A program made the position numbers and the translations under genes. From Enterobacteriaceae bacterium RIT691 (lineage in GTDB: Bacteria; Pseudomonadota; Gammaproteobacteria; Enterobacterales; Enterobacteriaceae): a stretch of 64,000 nt of DNA. The notes below the pieces were generated by a model. The model saw nothing but the letters and a program-made list of their open reading frames with translations. It was not told the origin of the DNA and searched no databases. The stretch spans positions 124,001 to 188,000 of the forward strand of contig WJYM01000009.1 in NCBI GenBank assembly GCA_009668205.1, given 5' to 3'. This document shows, piece after piece, positions 1-8,239 of the stretch (the stretch's first letter is position 1; the number at the start of each line of letters is the position of its first letter).

Positions 1-724
1 TCAGCGGGATACCGGTGATCACGATAACCGCCACACCCAGAACAATCCCCAGCAGACCGGTATCCATGATCACGCTCAGGTTGATGGTGTTGCCGAGGGC
101 AAAACCAAAGAACGGGATCAGCACCGGCGTGGCCTTGCTGAAGAACGTGCGGAAGTCGTGATCGAGGTTGCCCAGCGTAAAGCCAATCAGGAAGGGCAGC
201 ACGGCACCGATGAAGTGGTGGGGTTCAAACGAGGCCAGTCCGGCAGAACCGAGGATAACCATGGTCATCAGTGGGCCAGATTCCAGCGACATCAGCACAA
301 ATGCCCCGGATTCTTCTTTGGTGCCGTACTGATTCATCAGGCTGGCATAAAGCCCGCCGTTGGTCATGTCCATCGCAGAGACCAGAGCCAGAACCGATAA
401 TCCGGCGAAGAAGCCGGTCTGAATTCCCCCTTCCGGAATGAACGTGGCGGCGAGCATGGCCACTAGCCAGGCAACGGCAATTTTGGTCACCACCAGTGTG
501 CCAGATTTGCGTAATACCGTGCCGGTAGCGCGCAAATCGATAGAGGCCCCAATGCAGAAAAACCAAACGGCAAGAATAGGCACCGTTCCGCCAATCATTC
601 CTTTGGTGAAGGAACCAAAATAATTTCCCGTGTCGGGTGCCAGCGTATTTAACACGGCGCCCAACAGCAGCGGAACCAGCATCATTCCGCCCGGGATACG
701 TTCGATCGTCGCTTTAATTTTCAT
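1..724 (-). CDS. kdgT: 2-keto-3-deoxygluconate permease KdgT (partial, C-terminus beyond window)
   Basis: Proton-coupled inner-membrane uptake of 2-keto-3-deoxygluconate, the pectin/hexuronate breakdown intermediate. The reading frame starts at the ATG complementary to 722-724 ([20 protein letters not shown]) and stays open to the window edge, giving about 241 residues of a family usually near 325. It is very hydrophobic, with several membrane segments, and contains the typical GGxxPxL-like glycine and proline-rich stretches of KdgT. The gene diverges from proP across about 740 bp that carry a KdgR-like palindrome (see 926-944). The missing part is only the window boundary, not a visible truncation. 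The assignment is from recognised family sequence; the substrate is known for the family, not tested here. Confidence 0.88.
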   Translation of the reverse strand, partial: MKIKATIERIPGGMMLVPLLLGAVLNTLAPDTGNYFGSFTKGMIGGTVPILAVWFFCIGASIDLRATGTVLRKSGTLVVTKIAVAWLVAMLAATFIPEGGIQTGFFAGLSVLALVSAMDMTNGGLYASLMNQYGTKEESGAFVLMSLESGPLMTMVILGSAGLASFEPHHFIGAVLPFLIGFTLGNLDHDFRTFFSKATPVLIPFFGFALGNTINLSVIMDTGLLGIVLGVAVIVITGIPL

Positions 725-925
725 TTTTCATCCTCACTTCCTTCGGCCAATTACCGGGAAGACATAAAAGAGTGCGAAGCAACAGGCTTGCCGAGAAGTG
801 CTCGGGTATCTGTTTGTTTATGCAAGCTAAAAAATGAGCATGGGTCTCGTTTTCTGGCGACGTGTAGGCCCACAAGAAAATGCTCAGGGCCTATAATGCG
901 ATCGATGGAATATTGATTCAATGAA

Positions 926-944
926 AATAAAACAGTGTTTTAGT
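926..944. promoter_or_regulatory. KdgR-like operator upstream of kdgT
   Basis: The core AAAACAGTGTTTT (929-941) is a perfect odd palindrome. It matches the centre of the KdgR (IclR-family) consensus, AAACA-N-TGTTT, with most flanking positions agreeing. It lies about 200 bp upstream of the kdgT start, a gene that KdgR represses in enterobacteria. The surrounding 725-1190 stretch is AT-rich with no gene. Binding is inferred from the motif only. Confidence 0.6.
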
Positions 945-1196
945 TATCTCGATCGCATATTTGATTAAAAGGTAATGGCGTCCGATATTAATGAATTGAA
1001 TGTGATCTGAATGTAAATAAATGTCGTCTTAAATTCGTTAGCAAATAAATTATTCTCACGATCACTAATGGGTAATTAATTGTAGATAAAAGCAATTTTT
1101 CCAGGAATAACCGTGTGAGAGATCGCCGCAAGAATTCTCTTGAGATTGAACTGATTTACGTTTCATGAATCAGCTTGACGTTGGCGGCTATTTGGC

Positions 1197-1212
1197 TGTG
1201 AAGTTGATCACA
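1197..1212. promoter_or_regulatory. Consensus CRP site at the proP P1 promoter
   Basis: TGTGA-AGTTGA-TCACA is an exact match to the cAMP-CRP consensus TGTGA-N6-TCACA. It is followed 14 bp later by TAGGGT (1227-1232), which resembles the E. coli proP P1 -10 element, where CRP is known to act. A second possible start region, CTACGCT at 1356-1362, resembles a sigma-S type -10 like that of proP P2. Together these make 1190-1466 the proP leader; no gene was seen in it. Confidence 0.7.
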
Positions 1213-1466
1213 CCTATAAACACTGTTAGGGTAATTATGGTTACAACGAGAAATATCACTGCAGATTGAGGTTTTGGTCAGCATTTTTTACTGCCAGAGC
1301 AGGCGTCAACAGGTTCGGTTGTACAGGCTGTGAACAGCCAGTGTAAGTAAACCTGCTACGCTTGAAATGAGGGGCACAGCAATGCACCGCTCCACTCCCG
1401 CACCGTGCGAATCTTTGATTCGCCTCTCCTTGTGTGCGCTCACGGCGATAGTTAACGAGGACAACA

Positions 1467-2969
1467 ATGCTAAAAAGGAAAAAAGTTAAGCCGATTACCC
1501 TACGTGATGTCACCATCATTGACGACAGCAAGCTGCGCAAGGCCATTACGGCGGCGTCGCTTGGTAATGCAATGGAATGGTTTGATTTCGGTGTGTACGG
1601 CTTTGTGGCGTATGCGCTTGGTAAGGTCTTTTTCCCCGACGCCGATCCTGGTGTTCAGATGATTGCCGCACTGGGGACATTTTCCGTTCCCTTCCTGATT
1701 CGTCCGCTCGGAGGCTTGTTCTTCGGGATGCTGGGCGACAAATATGGCCGCCAGAAAATACTCGCCATCACCATCGTTATCATGTCGATCAGTACCTTCT
1801 GTATCGGGTTGATTCCGTCCTATGCGACGATTGGTATTTGGGCACCGCTCCTGCTGCTGGTGTGTAAGATGGCTCAGGGCTTCTCGGTCGGCGGCGAATA
1901 CACCGGCGCGTCCATCTTTGTGGCCGAGTACTCTCCGGACCGTAAACGCGGCTTTATGGGCAGCTGGCTGGACTTTGGCTCGATAGCGGGCTTTGTGCTG
2001 GGTGCCGGTCTGGTGGTACTGATCTCCACCATTGTCGGAGAAGATAACTTCCTCGAATGGGGCTGGCGTCTGCCGTTCTTCCTCGCGCTTCCGTTAGGGC
2101 TTATCGGGTTGTATCTGCGTCACGCCCTGGAAGAGACTCCCGCGTTCCAGCAGCATGTCGAACAGCTGGAGCAGGGCGACCGTCAGGGGCTGCAGGAAGG
2201 ACCAAAAGTCTCGTTTAAAGAGATTGCGACCAAGCACTGGCGCTCGCTGCTGGTGTGCGTAGGGATGGTGATTTCCACCAACGTCACCTACTACATGCTG
2301 CTCACTTACATGCCGAGCTACCTGTCGCATAACCTGCACTACTCTGAAGATCATGGCGTGATGATCATCATTGCGATCATGGTAGGGATGCTGTTTGTGC
2401 AGCCGATTATCGGCATGCTGAGCGACCGTTTTGGCCGTCGTCCGTTCATTTTGATCGGTAGCGTGCTGCTGTTTGTGTGCTCTATCCCGGCATTCATCAT
2501 GATTAACAGCGACGTGATTGCGCTGATTTTCTCGGGGCTGCTGCTGCTGGCGATTATCCTTAACTGCTTTATCGGGGTGATGGCGTCATCGCTGCCTGCG
2601 ATGTTCCCAACGCACATTCGCTTTAGTGCGCTTGCCAGTGCGTTTAACATCTCCATCCTGATTGCTGGCCTGACGCCTACGTTGGCAGCCTGGCTGGTGG
2701 AATACACCCAGGATCTGATGGTGCCAGCGTACTACCTGATGGTCATCGCGGTGATTGGTTTGCTGACCGGACTGTTCATGAAAGAGACCGCGAACCGTCC
2801 GCTGAAAGGGGCGACACCAGCGGCATCTGACATCCAGGAAGCCAAAGAAATCCTGCGGGAACACCACGACAATATTGAGCAGAAGATTGAAGATATCGAT
2901 GCCGAAATTGAAGCGCTGCAGGCAAAACGATCCACTCTGGTTGACCAGCATCCGCGGATTAACGAGTAA
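1467..2969 (+). CDS. proP: Osmosensing proline/glycine betaine:H+ symporter ProP
   Basis: A 500-residue major facilitator superfamily transporter of the metabolite:H+ symporter type. In response to hyperosmolarity it takes up proline, glycine betaine and ectoine across the inner membrane. The length equals E. coli ProP. The protein has 12 predicted membrane segments, the loop 2-3 motif GDKYGRQK and its repeat SDRFGRRP. The C-terminal tail after about residue 460 is charged and heptad-like (IEQKIEDIDAEIEALQAK), fitting the antiparallel coiled coil that tunes osmosensing. ATG is preceded by AACGAGGACAAC. An upstream CRP site and sigma-S-like element fit the known two-promoter control. It converges with a NicO-type exporter across a shared hairpin terminator. 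Confidence 0.96.
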   Translation: MLKRKKVKPITLRDVTIIDDSKLRKAITAASLGNAMEWFDFGVYGFVAYALGKVFFPDADPGVQMIAALGTFSVPFLIRPLGGLFFGMLGDKYGRQKILAITIVIMSISTFCIGLIPSYATIGIWAPLLLLVCKMAQGFSVGGEYTGASIFVAEYSPDRKRGFMGSWLDFGSIAGFVLGAGLVVLISTIVGEDNFLEWGWRLPFFLALPLGLIGLYLRHALEETPAFQQHVEQLEQGDRQGLQEGPKVSFKEIATKHWRSLLVCVGMVISTNVTYYMLLTYMPSYLSHNLHYSEDHGVMIIIAIMVGMLFVQPIIGMLSDRFGRRPFILIGSVLLFVCSIPAFIMINSDVIALIFSGLLLLAIILNCFIGVMASSLPAMFPTHIRFSALASAFNISILIAGLTPTLAAWLVEYTQDLMVPAYYLMVIAVIGLLTGLFMKETANRPLKGATPAASDIQEAKEILREHHDNIEQKIEDIDAEIEALQAKRSTLVDQHPRINE

Positions 2970-2990
2970 TTTCGTTTAGCGAAACGTCAA

Positions 2991-3018
2991 AACGCCTCCA
3001 CACGGAGGCGTTTTTTTT
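2991..3018. terminator. Rho-independent terminator after proP
   Basis: The stem AACGCCTCC-ACAC-GGAGGCGTT is followed by a run of Ts on the + strand. It sits between the convergent ends of proP and the NicO-family gene and may serve both. Confidence 0.85.
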
Positions 3019-3027
3019 TATGCCTGA

Positions 3028-3984
3028 TTAGCAGCCTGCGGCGATGTAATCCCCATTGGCGCTGATGGGGATCACGGTCAGAAACAGGACCAGGGCAAAG
3101 AGGATTATCAGCACGCCGCCGATCATTTTGATTGCGGGCACAAGCCAGCTTAGCTGGCTGGCGCTTTCGCCAAACATCGCCACGGTACGGGCTCTTGCAT
3201 AACGCACCGCCAGAGAAAGCCCCAGAATCGACAATGCGGTACCCAGCGCCATGGTCATCACCGCCATAATGCCCCACGTCACAATCCCCAACGCGTTAGC
3301 AAACAACAGGATCATGATTGCGCCGCTACAAGGGCGAGCGCCAATCGCCAGTACAACGCCTGTACGGGTTTTCCAGTCGGCCTGGGCGATGTCGGCGCCC
3401 ACACCATGGTGGCCACAGCCGCAGTCCGCGCTGTGGCGATGAAGTGGCTTAAGAGTGTGAATACGGCGCTTCTGCACGCGTAAACTTTTCAGCGCCTGCC
3501 AAAGGACAAATGCACCAAAACAGCCGATAAGCACCGCGCTCATTTTTTCGATATACCAGCGGCTTTCGCTAAGATCGCCCGAGGCCAGATTGAAGCCAAC
3601 CGCCAGAATAAACACGAACAGAATCGCGCTAACCCCCTGCATCAGGCTGCCGAGGAACGGCACTACGCGCGCAGCAAGCGGGCTCTCCTGATTGGTGCTG
3701 AGGTAGGTGGTGACGATAAATTTACCATGTCCTGGGCCGATGGCGTGCAACACGCCGTAAAGAAACGCGCCGGTCAGCAGCCAGATCCCACCGCTGTATT
3801 GATGATTATTGAGCTGCAGCAGGTACATCACCAGATAGCGGTGTAGAGTGATTTGGGTACTGAGGCACCATTGCAAGAAAGAGGCCCAGTGAGCGTGGAG
3901 TTGGAAGGCAAAGGCCAGCACAAGCAGAGCCAACGCTGCTGCACAGGGGATCCGCCAGTCTCGTTTTGCGATAAAGGTGTTCAT
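3028..3984 (-). CDS. NicO-family nickel/cobalt (divalent metal) exporter
   Basis: A 318-residue polytopic membrane protein of the NiCoT/RcnA-like NicO superfamily. It has an N-terminal membrane anchor and the conserved HAIGPGHGKF segment (about residue 80). A cytoplasmic loop is rich in metal ligands (HRHSADCGCGHHG, near 185), and a second signature, ARPCSGAIMIL, is near 217. These are the family's usual metal-handling motifs. It is not the E. coli rcnA gene, and no rcnR-type regulator adjoins it, so the substrate is uncertain: nickel, cobalt, or, as for Haemophilus ZevB-like members, zinc. It lies 99 bp downstream of cbpM on the same strand, but a terminator-like hairpin separates them. Confidence 0.75.
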   Translation of the reverse strand: MNTFIAKRDWRIPCAAALALLVLAFAFQLHAHWASFLQWCLSTQITLHRYLVMYLLQLNNHQYSGGIWLLTGAFLYGVLHAIGPGHGKFIVTTYLSTNQESPLAARVVPFLGSLMQGVSAILFVFILAVGFNLASGDLSESRWYIEKMSAVLIGCFGAFVLWQALKSLRVQKRRIHTLKPLHRHSADCGCGHHGVGADIAQADWKTRTGVVLAIGARPCSGAIMILLFANALGIVTWGIMAVMTMALGTALSILGLSLAVRYARARTVAMFGESASQLSWLVPAIKMIGGVLIILFALVLFLTVIPISANGDYIAAGC

Positions 3985-4036
3985 TTTAGCTACCGTCTTT
4001 CACGCTGTGACAGGGAAAGTATAAGGGAAAGCGGCG

Positions 4037-4065
4037 ATAAAAAGGCCAACTGGGTGGCTGGCCTT
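4037..4065 (-). terminator. Terminator after cbpA-cbpM
   Basis: The stem AAGGCCA/TGGCCTT is followed on the - strand by a T run. It lies just past the cbpM stop. Confidence 0.7.
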
Positions 4066-4083
4066 GTTTCAACTGATTTCAGG

Positions 4084-4383
4084 TCACTCCAGATAGCGCT
4101 GCAACCGCTGAAGCAGCAGGCGGTTTTCCCGCTTCAGTCTGGCATTTTCATCGAGCAGCGTCAGGGTCACGGCGATCCCCGGCCAGTCCAGCGCAAGCTC
4201 GCGACGTAGCCGCAATGCACGGTGAACGACGGTGACGGCGCGATCGTCGAAACGCCAGGCGGTATCCTGGTCTGAGTGGGGTTCTATCACGCCAAGGCCC
4301 ACGATTTCATCAAGCTCTTCTTCAGAGACACCGGTATGCAGGCAAAACTCGGTGATGGTCAGGGTGACGGTGGTTTTAACCAT
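4084..4383 (-). CDS. cbpM: Chaperone modulatory protein CbpM
   Basis: A 99-residue MerR-like fold protein that binds the J-domain of CbpA and inhibits both its DnaK co-chaperone activity and its DNA binding. The length matches E. coli CbpM (101). The sequence shows the [26 protein letters not shown] helix-turn-helix-like start, an acidic middle and a basic leucine-rich C-terminal helix. The start overlaps the cbpA stop by 8 bp, so the two are translationally coupled. Confidence 0.93.
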   Translation of the reverse strand: MVKTTVTLTITEFCLHTGVSEEELDEIVGLGVIEPHSDQDTAWRFDDRAVTVVHRALRLRRELALDWPGIAVTLTLLDENARLKRENRLLLQRLQRYLE

Positions 4384-5311
4384 GATTTTTCCCCCACTCT
4401 TTGCGTGGATCGAACGTCGTCTGAGCGTCGGCCAGCTGCTGCCACAGGGCGGCAGTTCGCTCGTCGGGTTTTGGCGGCATCACGATTTTGATGATCGCAA
4501 ACAGGTCGCCGGTATGCTGCTTATTCACCAGCCCTTTCCCCTTAATGCGCAGACGCTGCCCGGCCTGACTGCCTGGCGGAATGGTCAGCAAAATGCTCTC
4601 TTTTAGCGTAGGCACAGTGACCTTAGCTCCCAGTGCGGCTTCCCAGGGCGCCAGCGGTACCACCACTTCAAGATTGTGGCCGACGATGTCGAACAGAGGG
4701 TGAGGGGCAATGCGGATGATGAGCCACAGGTCTCCGCTCGGACCGCCGCTCTCGCCTGGCGTCCCCTGGCCTTTCAGGCGAATACGCTGACCATCACTGA
4801 CGCCTGCCGGGATTTTAACATTGAGCGTTTTCGGGATTTCCTGCTCGACTATGCCGAAGACGTTATACACCGGCAGCGTAAAGCTGATGGTGCGACTGTG
4901 GGCGTCCAGTGTTTCCTCAAGGAATACAGCCACCTCAATTTCCACATCGTAGCCACGTGTACCCTGATGCTGTCGGGCGTGTTGAGCGCGCTGTCCAAAG
5001 ACCGAGGAGAAGATATCGTCAAAATCGGCCTGGCTGTAGCTCTGCTGTTGACCGGATTGGGACTGATGAGGCTGTTGGCGGAACTGCGGGTCGTTGCGGT
5101 GTTGCCAAAGCGTGTCGTATTCCGTGCGACGCTGTTCATCGCTGAGCACTTCCCAAGCTTCTGCCACTTCCTTGAAGCGGGCTTCAGCATCGGTTTCTTT
5201 ACTGACATCAGGATGATATTTGCGGGCCAGACGACGGTAGGCGGTCTTGATGGTTTTGAGATCGTCCGTCGGCTTCACGCCCATGATGGCGTAATAATCC
5301 TTTAATTCCAT
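4376..5311 (-). CDS. cbpA: Curved DNA-binding protein CbpA, DnaJ-type co-chaperone
   Basis: A 311-residue DnaJ homologue. The N-terminal J-domain includes the HPD motif (YHPDVSKE, about residues 32-40). A Q/S-rich linker replaces the zinc fingers of DnaJ. Two C-terminal beta-sandwich peptide-binding domains follow (LNVKIPAGV...[11 protein letters not shown] and [14 protein letters not shown]). The protein works with DnaK, binds curved DNA and condenses the nucleoid in stationary phase. The linker is slightly longer and more Gln-rich than in E. coli. The gene is in operon with cbpM. In E. coli cbpAM lies elsewhere on the chromosome; here it is next to the tRNA-Phe island. Confidence 0.95.
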   Translation of the reverse strand: MELKDYYAIMGVKPTDDLKTIKTAYRRLARKYHPDVSKETDAEARFKEVAEAWEVLSDEQRRTEYDTLWQHRNDPQFRQQPHQSQSGQQQSYSQADFDDIFSSVFGQRAQHARQHQGTRGYDVEIEVAVFLEETLDAHSRTISFTLPVYNVFGIVEQEIPKTLNVKIPAGVSDGQRIRLKGQGTPGESGGPSGDLWLIIRIAPHPLFDIVGHNLEVVVPLAPWEAALGAKVTVPTLKESILLTIPPGSQAGQRLRIKGKGLVNKQHTGDLFAIIKIVMPPKPDERTAALWQQLADAQTTFDPRKEWGKNHG

Positions 5312-5449
5312 AGCATTATCTCTTATCGAGTGACACGAACAAACAAGGCCCTAAAGGTCTGATCTTTGTAAGTGTAGGGGATGCCTGGCAAGTGGAGAGA
5401 GAAAATGTCTTATCAGCCTGTGCTGAGAACCATGGATAAAATGGTCAGC

Positions 5450-5476
5450 AAAAACCAGCCCGTAGGCTGGTTTTTC
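5450..5476. terminator. Terminator copy at the distal end of the tRNA-Phe island
   Basis: The stem AAACCAGCC-CGTA-GGCTGGTTT carries T/A runs on both sides. It is near identical to the hairpin just downstream of the intact tRNA-Phe gene (8204-8228). It belongs to the direct repeat 5447-5500 / 8201-8256 that bounds the island. Confidence 0.8.
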
Positions 5477-5483
5477 TAAATAG

Positions 5484-5600
5484 TGGTGCCCGGACTCGGA
5501 CTAACGCCGCAGGCGTTTGAACAACGCGCTTGCCGCGTTGGCCCCGAAGGGTTGAGCTACTACCAGCGAATCATCGAACCAAGGATTCGGGGATTTTCAA
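5484..5600 (-). pseudogene. tRNA-Phe 3' fragment interrupted by a 72-bp insert
   Basis: On the - strand, 5573-5600 and 5484-5500 together reproduce the 3' part of the tRNA-Phe gene at 8240-8315. They cover the anticodon-loop side, the T-arm, the acceptor strand and the CCA end. The match has 2 substitutions within the first 28 bases and is exact in the last 17. The two pieces are separated by 5501-5572. The 5' half of the tRNA is absent. This is the remnant expected at the distal attachment site of an element integrated in the tRNA gene, later interrupted. It cannot encode a working tRNA. Confidence 0.8.
5501..5572. repeat. 72-bp hairpin-rich insert inside the tRNA-Phe fragment
   Basis: It contains three successive hairpins: AACGCC-GCA-GGCGTT, CAACGCG-CTTGC-CGCGTTG and CCC-GAA-GGG. 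Its last 31 bases (5542-5572) resemble 8141-8171, beside the intact tRNA-Phe gene (about five mismatches over the last 29). No coding potential is visible. It looks like a small palindromic repeat that has spread into tRNA-derived sequence; its family is not known to me. Confidence 0.6.
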
Positions 5601-5712
5601 AACTCGTGTCCGATTTTAACAGGGCTAATACAGCTTGGCTGTTTGCAGTACTACTCAACAATATTCCTAATCGATTTAAATAGCTCAACTCGACGTTCAG
5701 CATCCGCTTCGG

Positions 5713-5916
5713 CTAAAAGTTTGGTTGCATCATTCTGCAAAACCATCCGATAGCCTTATGCGCATTCTGGCTGTATCCCATCCCAAAATCTCTCCAGCCC
5801 GCACATTTCATTTTGCGCAGTTTACTTAGCGTACCTTCATAACTTGTGACATAAAATCCAGTCTCTTTGACAGGATTTTCCCCTATTTCGTATACGTCTT
5901 TAGCTTTTTGACCCAT
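5713..5916 (-). CDS. Short hypothetical open frame in the tRNA-Phe island (doubtful)
   Basis: A 67-codon frame on the - strand, in the AT-rich stretch between the tRNA fragment and the DUF262 gene. It has no recognisable ribosome-binding site or family motif. The peptide is moderately charged with two cysteines. A second, overlapping 63-codon frame (5900-6091) in a different register precedes it, so the pair could be a decayed gene broken by a frameshift. It may equally be chance. Nothing else gene-like was seen in 5312-6107. Confidence 0.2.
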   Translation of the reverse strand: MGQKAKDVYEIGENPVKETGFYVTSYEGTLSKLRKMKCAGWRDFGMGYSQNAHKAIGWFCRMMQPNF

Positions 5917-6056
5917 ATGGAAAGGAATGCATCTTGTTTAATCGAAGACACGGGAATACGATTTTCTTTCTTTCAAGACCTCTAGAAAACACGATAAATT
6001 CTAAGGAATGTGCGAATAAGTGGGTAAGATCAATGTCTTGTAGTACTTGCTTTGTG

Positions 6057-6076
6057 TATGTGGTATTCACCACATA
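6057..6076. promoter_or_regulatory. Perfect palindrome upstream of the DUF262 gene, candidate operator
   Basis: TATGTGGT-ATTC-ACCACATA is an 8-bp perfect inverted repeat with a 4-bp centre, ending 31 bp before the ATG at 6108. The size and position fit an operator for a dimeric repressor. No regulator gene adjoins it, so an autoregulating nuclease or a distant repressor are both possible. Confidence 0.45.
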
Positions 6077-6107
6077 TTGGATTGAAAACAAGAATTAGTG
6101 AGTCGTT

Positions 6108-8003
6108 ATGGAAGCCAACACGCGTAAACTAGAAAGAATTTTCGATCAGACCATCACCTATCAAGTGCCACTGTTCCAGCGTCCTTATGTGTGGACGCGC
6201 GAGAAAAATTGGGAGCCCTTGTGGGAGGACATCCTGGCGCTTCTTGATAAGCATTTGAATAGAGGAAAGGCTCACCCTCATTTTTTAGGGGCTGTGGTAT
6301 TGGAACAGGTTGCAAACCCGACAGGCTCCATCGAAAGTCGGCAGGTGATCGATGGTCAACAACGATTCACTACTCTCCAGTTATTCCTGATGGCTGCGCG
6401 TGACCATGCTGTAGCGCATAAACAGACTAAATATGTCGAACGCTTTTCAGACCTCGTGACAAACCGGCGTAGCAAGATTGATCACGATGACGAAATGTTC
6501 AAAGTATGGCCTACTAACAGCAATCGAGAATCTTTCAAGGCTGTTCACGAAGCTGGCTCACCTGCTGCTATTGATAAGCAAATTACGCTACGCCCTGAGC
6601 TTTGTGATGGGTCTAATAACATAATTGAAGGCTATAAGTACTTTTATAAGCAGATAGAACAGTGGTTTAACGGGTTGCTTGATGATAAGGAAGATACCCA
6701 AGCGTTAAGTGAAAAGTCTCTGGATGATCGTTTTGACTCTCTTTGGCAGGTTGTTAAGGACTGCCTTCAGATTGTTGTAATCGATCTGGACCAGAATGAC
6801 GAAACACAAGTCATTTTTGAGACGCTGAATGCAAGAGGGGAGGATCTTCTTCCTGCAGACCTAATCAAGAACTTTCTGTTTAGGCGTGCGAAAGCTAATG
6901 GTGATAATGTTGAGCGGCTTTATGCAGATAACTGGAAATTATTCGAGACTGATTGGTGGAGAGATGAAATCAGGCAGGGGCGCATCACCCGCCCTCGTGT
7001 GGATGTATTCATCAATCATTATTTAACGATGATGACGCGCGATGAGGTCAAGTCTTCACATATTTTTAATGCGTTCAAGGCGTTTGCCAGGCAGTCAGAG
7101 TCGAGCACAGACCAGGTCCCTAAAACAGCGGCAGAGCACATTGCTTATCTCTCGCGTTACGCAGAGGTTTTCAAGAAATTCTATTGGTCGGATAACCATC
7201 CCCGCTTAGCAACTTTTCTACGCCGCTTAGATGCTGTAGATACAACCACAGTTTTTCCGTTTTTGCTGTATTCATACGCCGAATTATTGCCCGACAACGT
7301 TGCGGAGTTTGATGCAATTCTTGAGTTGCTTGAAGCGTATTTGGTGCGCCGGATGATCTGTGGAATGACCAGTAAAAACTACAATCGCTACTTTGTTGAG
7401 CTTATTAAAGCGCTGGACAAGAAAGGGGTCATAACGGCAGCAGGTGTGGCTGAGCAGTTGAAGAGAAGTTCTGGGGATAGTACTCGATTCCCAGACGATA
7501 TTGTACTAGCTGCGGCCATCACAGATTTGCCACTTTATGACCGGCTGGCTCAATATAAAGTACGAACCATACTCGAAGCGCTTGATGCTTATGCGTTTAA
7601 CAAAAAAAGTGAAGCAGAGCCATTACCTAATGGATTGACGATTGAGCATGTGATGCCGCAAAAGTGGGCGGATAACTGGCCGCTTTGTCCCTCCGATAAA
7701 GCTGATCCAATGATTGAGCAGGAGGCTATTCAGAGACGAGATAAGCTATTAAATACTTTAGGTAATTTAACGCTTGTCACATGTAGCCTGAATCCCGCGT
7801 TGTCGAATTCTGCGTGGGTCTTAAAACGACCAGAGTTGCTAAAGTTTAGCAAGCTCAATTTAACGCAATACTTTCATGGCGAGCATGCTGCGCAATGGGG
7901 GGAGAATGAAATTGAAACTCGCACACAGTATCTGATAGAACAACTCAAGAAGATTTGGCCGATGCCAACAGTACCTGTGGACGAGCAAGCCATGACGGGC
8001 TAA
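6108..8003 (+). CDS. DUF262/DUF1524 protein, GmrSD-like predicted type IV restriction nuclease
   Basis: A 631-residue protein. The N-terminal DUF262 (ParB-like/GmrS-type NTPase) part shows PLFQRPYVW (21-29), IDGQQRFTTLQ (81-91) and FETLNARGEDLLPADLIKN (about 237-255). The C-terminal DUF1524 (GmrD-type His-Me/HNH nuclease) part shows LTIEHVMPQ (about 510-518) and NTLGNLTLVT...N near 550. Fused members of this family (GmrSD, BrxU) degrade phage DNA carrying modified cytosines using NTP hydrolysis; here the substrate is unknown. It is the only convincing gene of the tRNA-Phe island. It has a weak ribosome site and a palindromic operator candidate, and its AT-rich codon use differs from its neighbours, consistent with horizontal transfer. 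No methylase or integrase adjoins it, so it appears to act alone. Confidence 0.85.
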   Translation: MEANTRKLERIFDQTITYQVPLFQRPYVWTREKNWEPLWEDILALLDKHLNRGKAHPHFLGAVVLEQVANPTGSIESRQVIDGQQRFTTLQLFLMAARDHAVAHKQTKYVERFSDLVTNRRSKIDHDDEMFKVWPTNSNRESFKAVHEAGSPAAIDKQITLRPELCDGSNNIIEGYKYFYKQIEQWFNGLLDDKEDTQALSEKSLDDRFDSLWQVVKDCLQIVVIDLDQNDETQVIFETLNARGEDLLPADLIKNFLFRRAKANGDNVERLYADNWKLFETDWWRDEIRQGRITRPRVDVFINHYLTMMTRDEVKSSHIFNAFKAFARQSESSTDQVPKTAAEHIAYLSRYAEVFKKFYWSDNHPRLATFLRRLDAVDTTTVFPFLLYSYAELLPDNVAEFDAILELLEAYLVRRMICGMTSKNYNRYFVELIKALDKKGVITAAGVAEQLKRSSGDSTRFPDDIVLAAAITDLPLYDRLAQYKVRTILEALDAYAFNKKSEAEPLPNGLTIEHVMPQKWADNWPLCPSDKADPMIEQEAIQRRDKLLNTLGNLTLVTCSLNPALSNSAWVLKRPELLKFSKLNLTQYFHGEHAAQWGENEIETRTQYLIEQLKKIWPMPTVPVDEQAMTG

Positions 8004-8042
8004 CCCATCGCGATTTGATGTCTCTGAGAGGGGTGCTTTTAG

Positions 8043-8078
8043 GTCGGCTACAGCATGTGACGATAAGTTGTAGCCGAC
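8043..8078 (+). terminator. Hairpin downstream of the DUF262 gene
   Basis: A 10-bp perfect inverted repeat, GTCGGCTACA ... TGTAGCCGAC, with a 16-nt loop, lies 40 bp after the stop codon. No strong T run follows, so it may be a weak terminator or simply a palindrome. Confidence 0.45.
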
Positions 8079-8140
8079 TTGTAAGTATCCCGCTTAACCG
8101 GCCCATTCATTTTTAGAGATCTTCCGACATACTTATTATG

Positions 8141-8171
8141 CCCCGGAGGGGTGAGCTGCTTGCAGCGAATC
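8141..8171. repeat. Second copy of the tRNA-associated repeat tail
   Basis: CCCCGGAGGGG followed by TGAGCTGCTTGCAGCGAATC. It resembles 5542-5572 within the tRNA fragment insert and lies about 70 bp beyond the 3' end of the intact tRNA-Phe gene. Confidence 0.5.
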
Positions 8172-8203
8172 TGTTCGATGCAGAGTCCAGAACCCCAGAA
8201 AGC

Positions 8204-8228
8204 AAAAAACCAGCCCGTAGGCTGGTTT
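8204..8228 (-). terminator. tRNA-Phe terminator
   Basis: The stem AAACCAGCC-CGTA-GGCTGGTTT is followed by a T run on the - strand, 11 bp after the tRNA CCA end. It is duplicated at 5450-5476. Confidence 0.85.
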
Positions 8229-8239
8229 CTTTAAATAAG

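Noticed and set aside
5483..5683. A 66-codon frame over the tRNA-Phe fragment
   Set aside because: It simply translates tRNA remnant and hairpin insert. Similar spurious peptides occur wherever tRNA genes are translated (also around 8138-8368 and 36368-36915).
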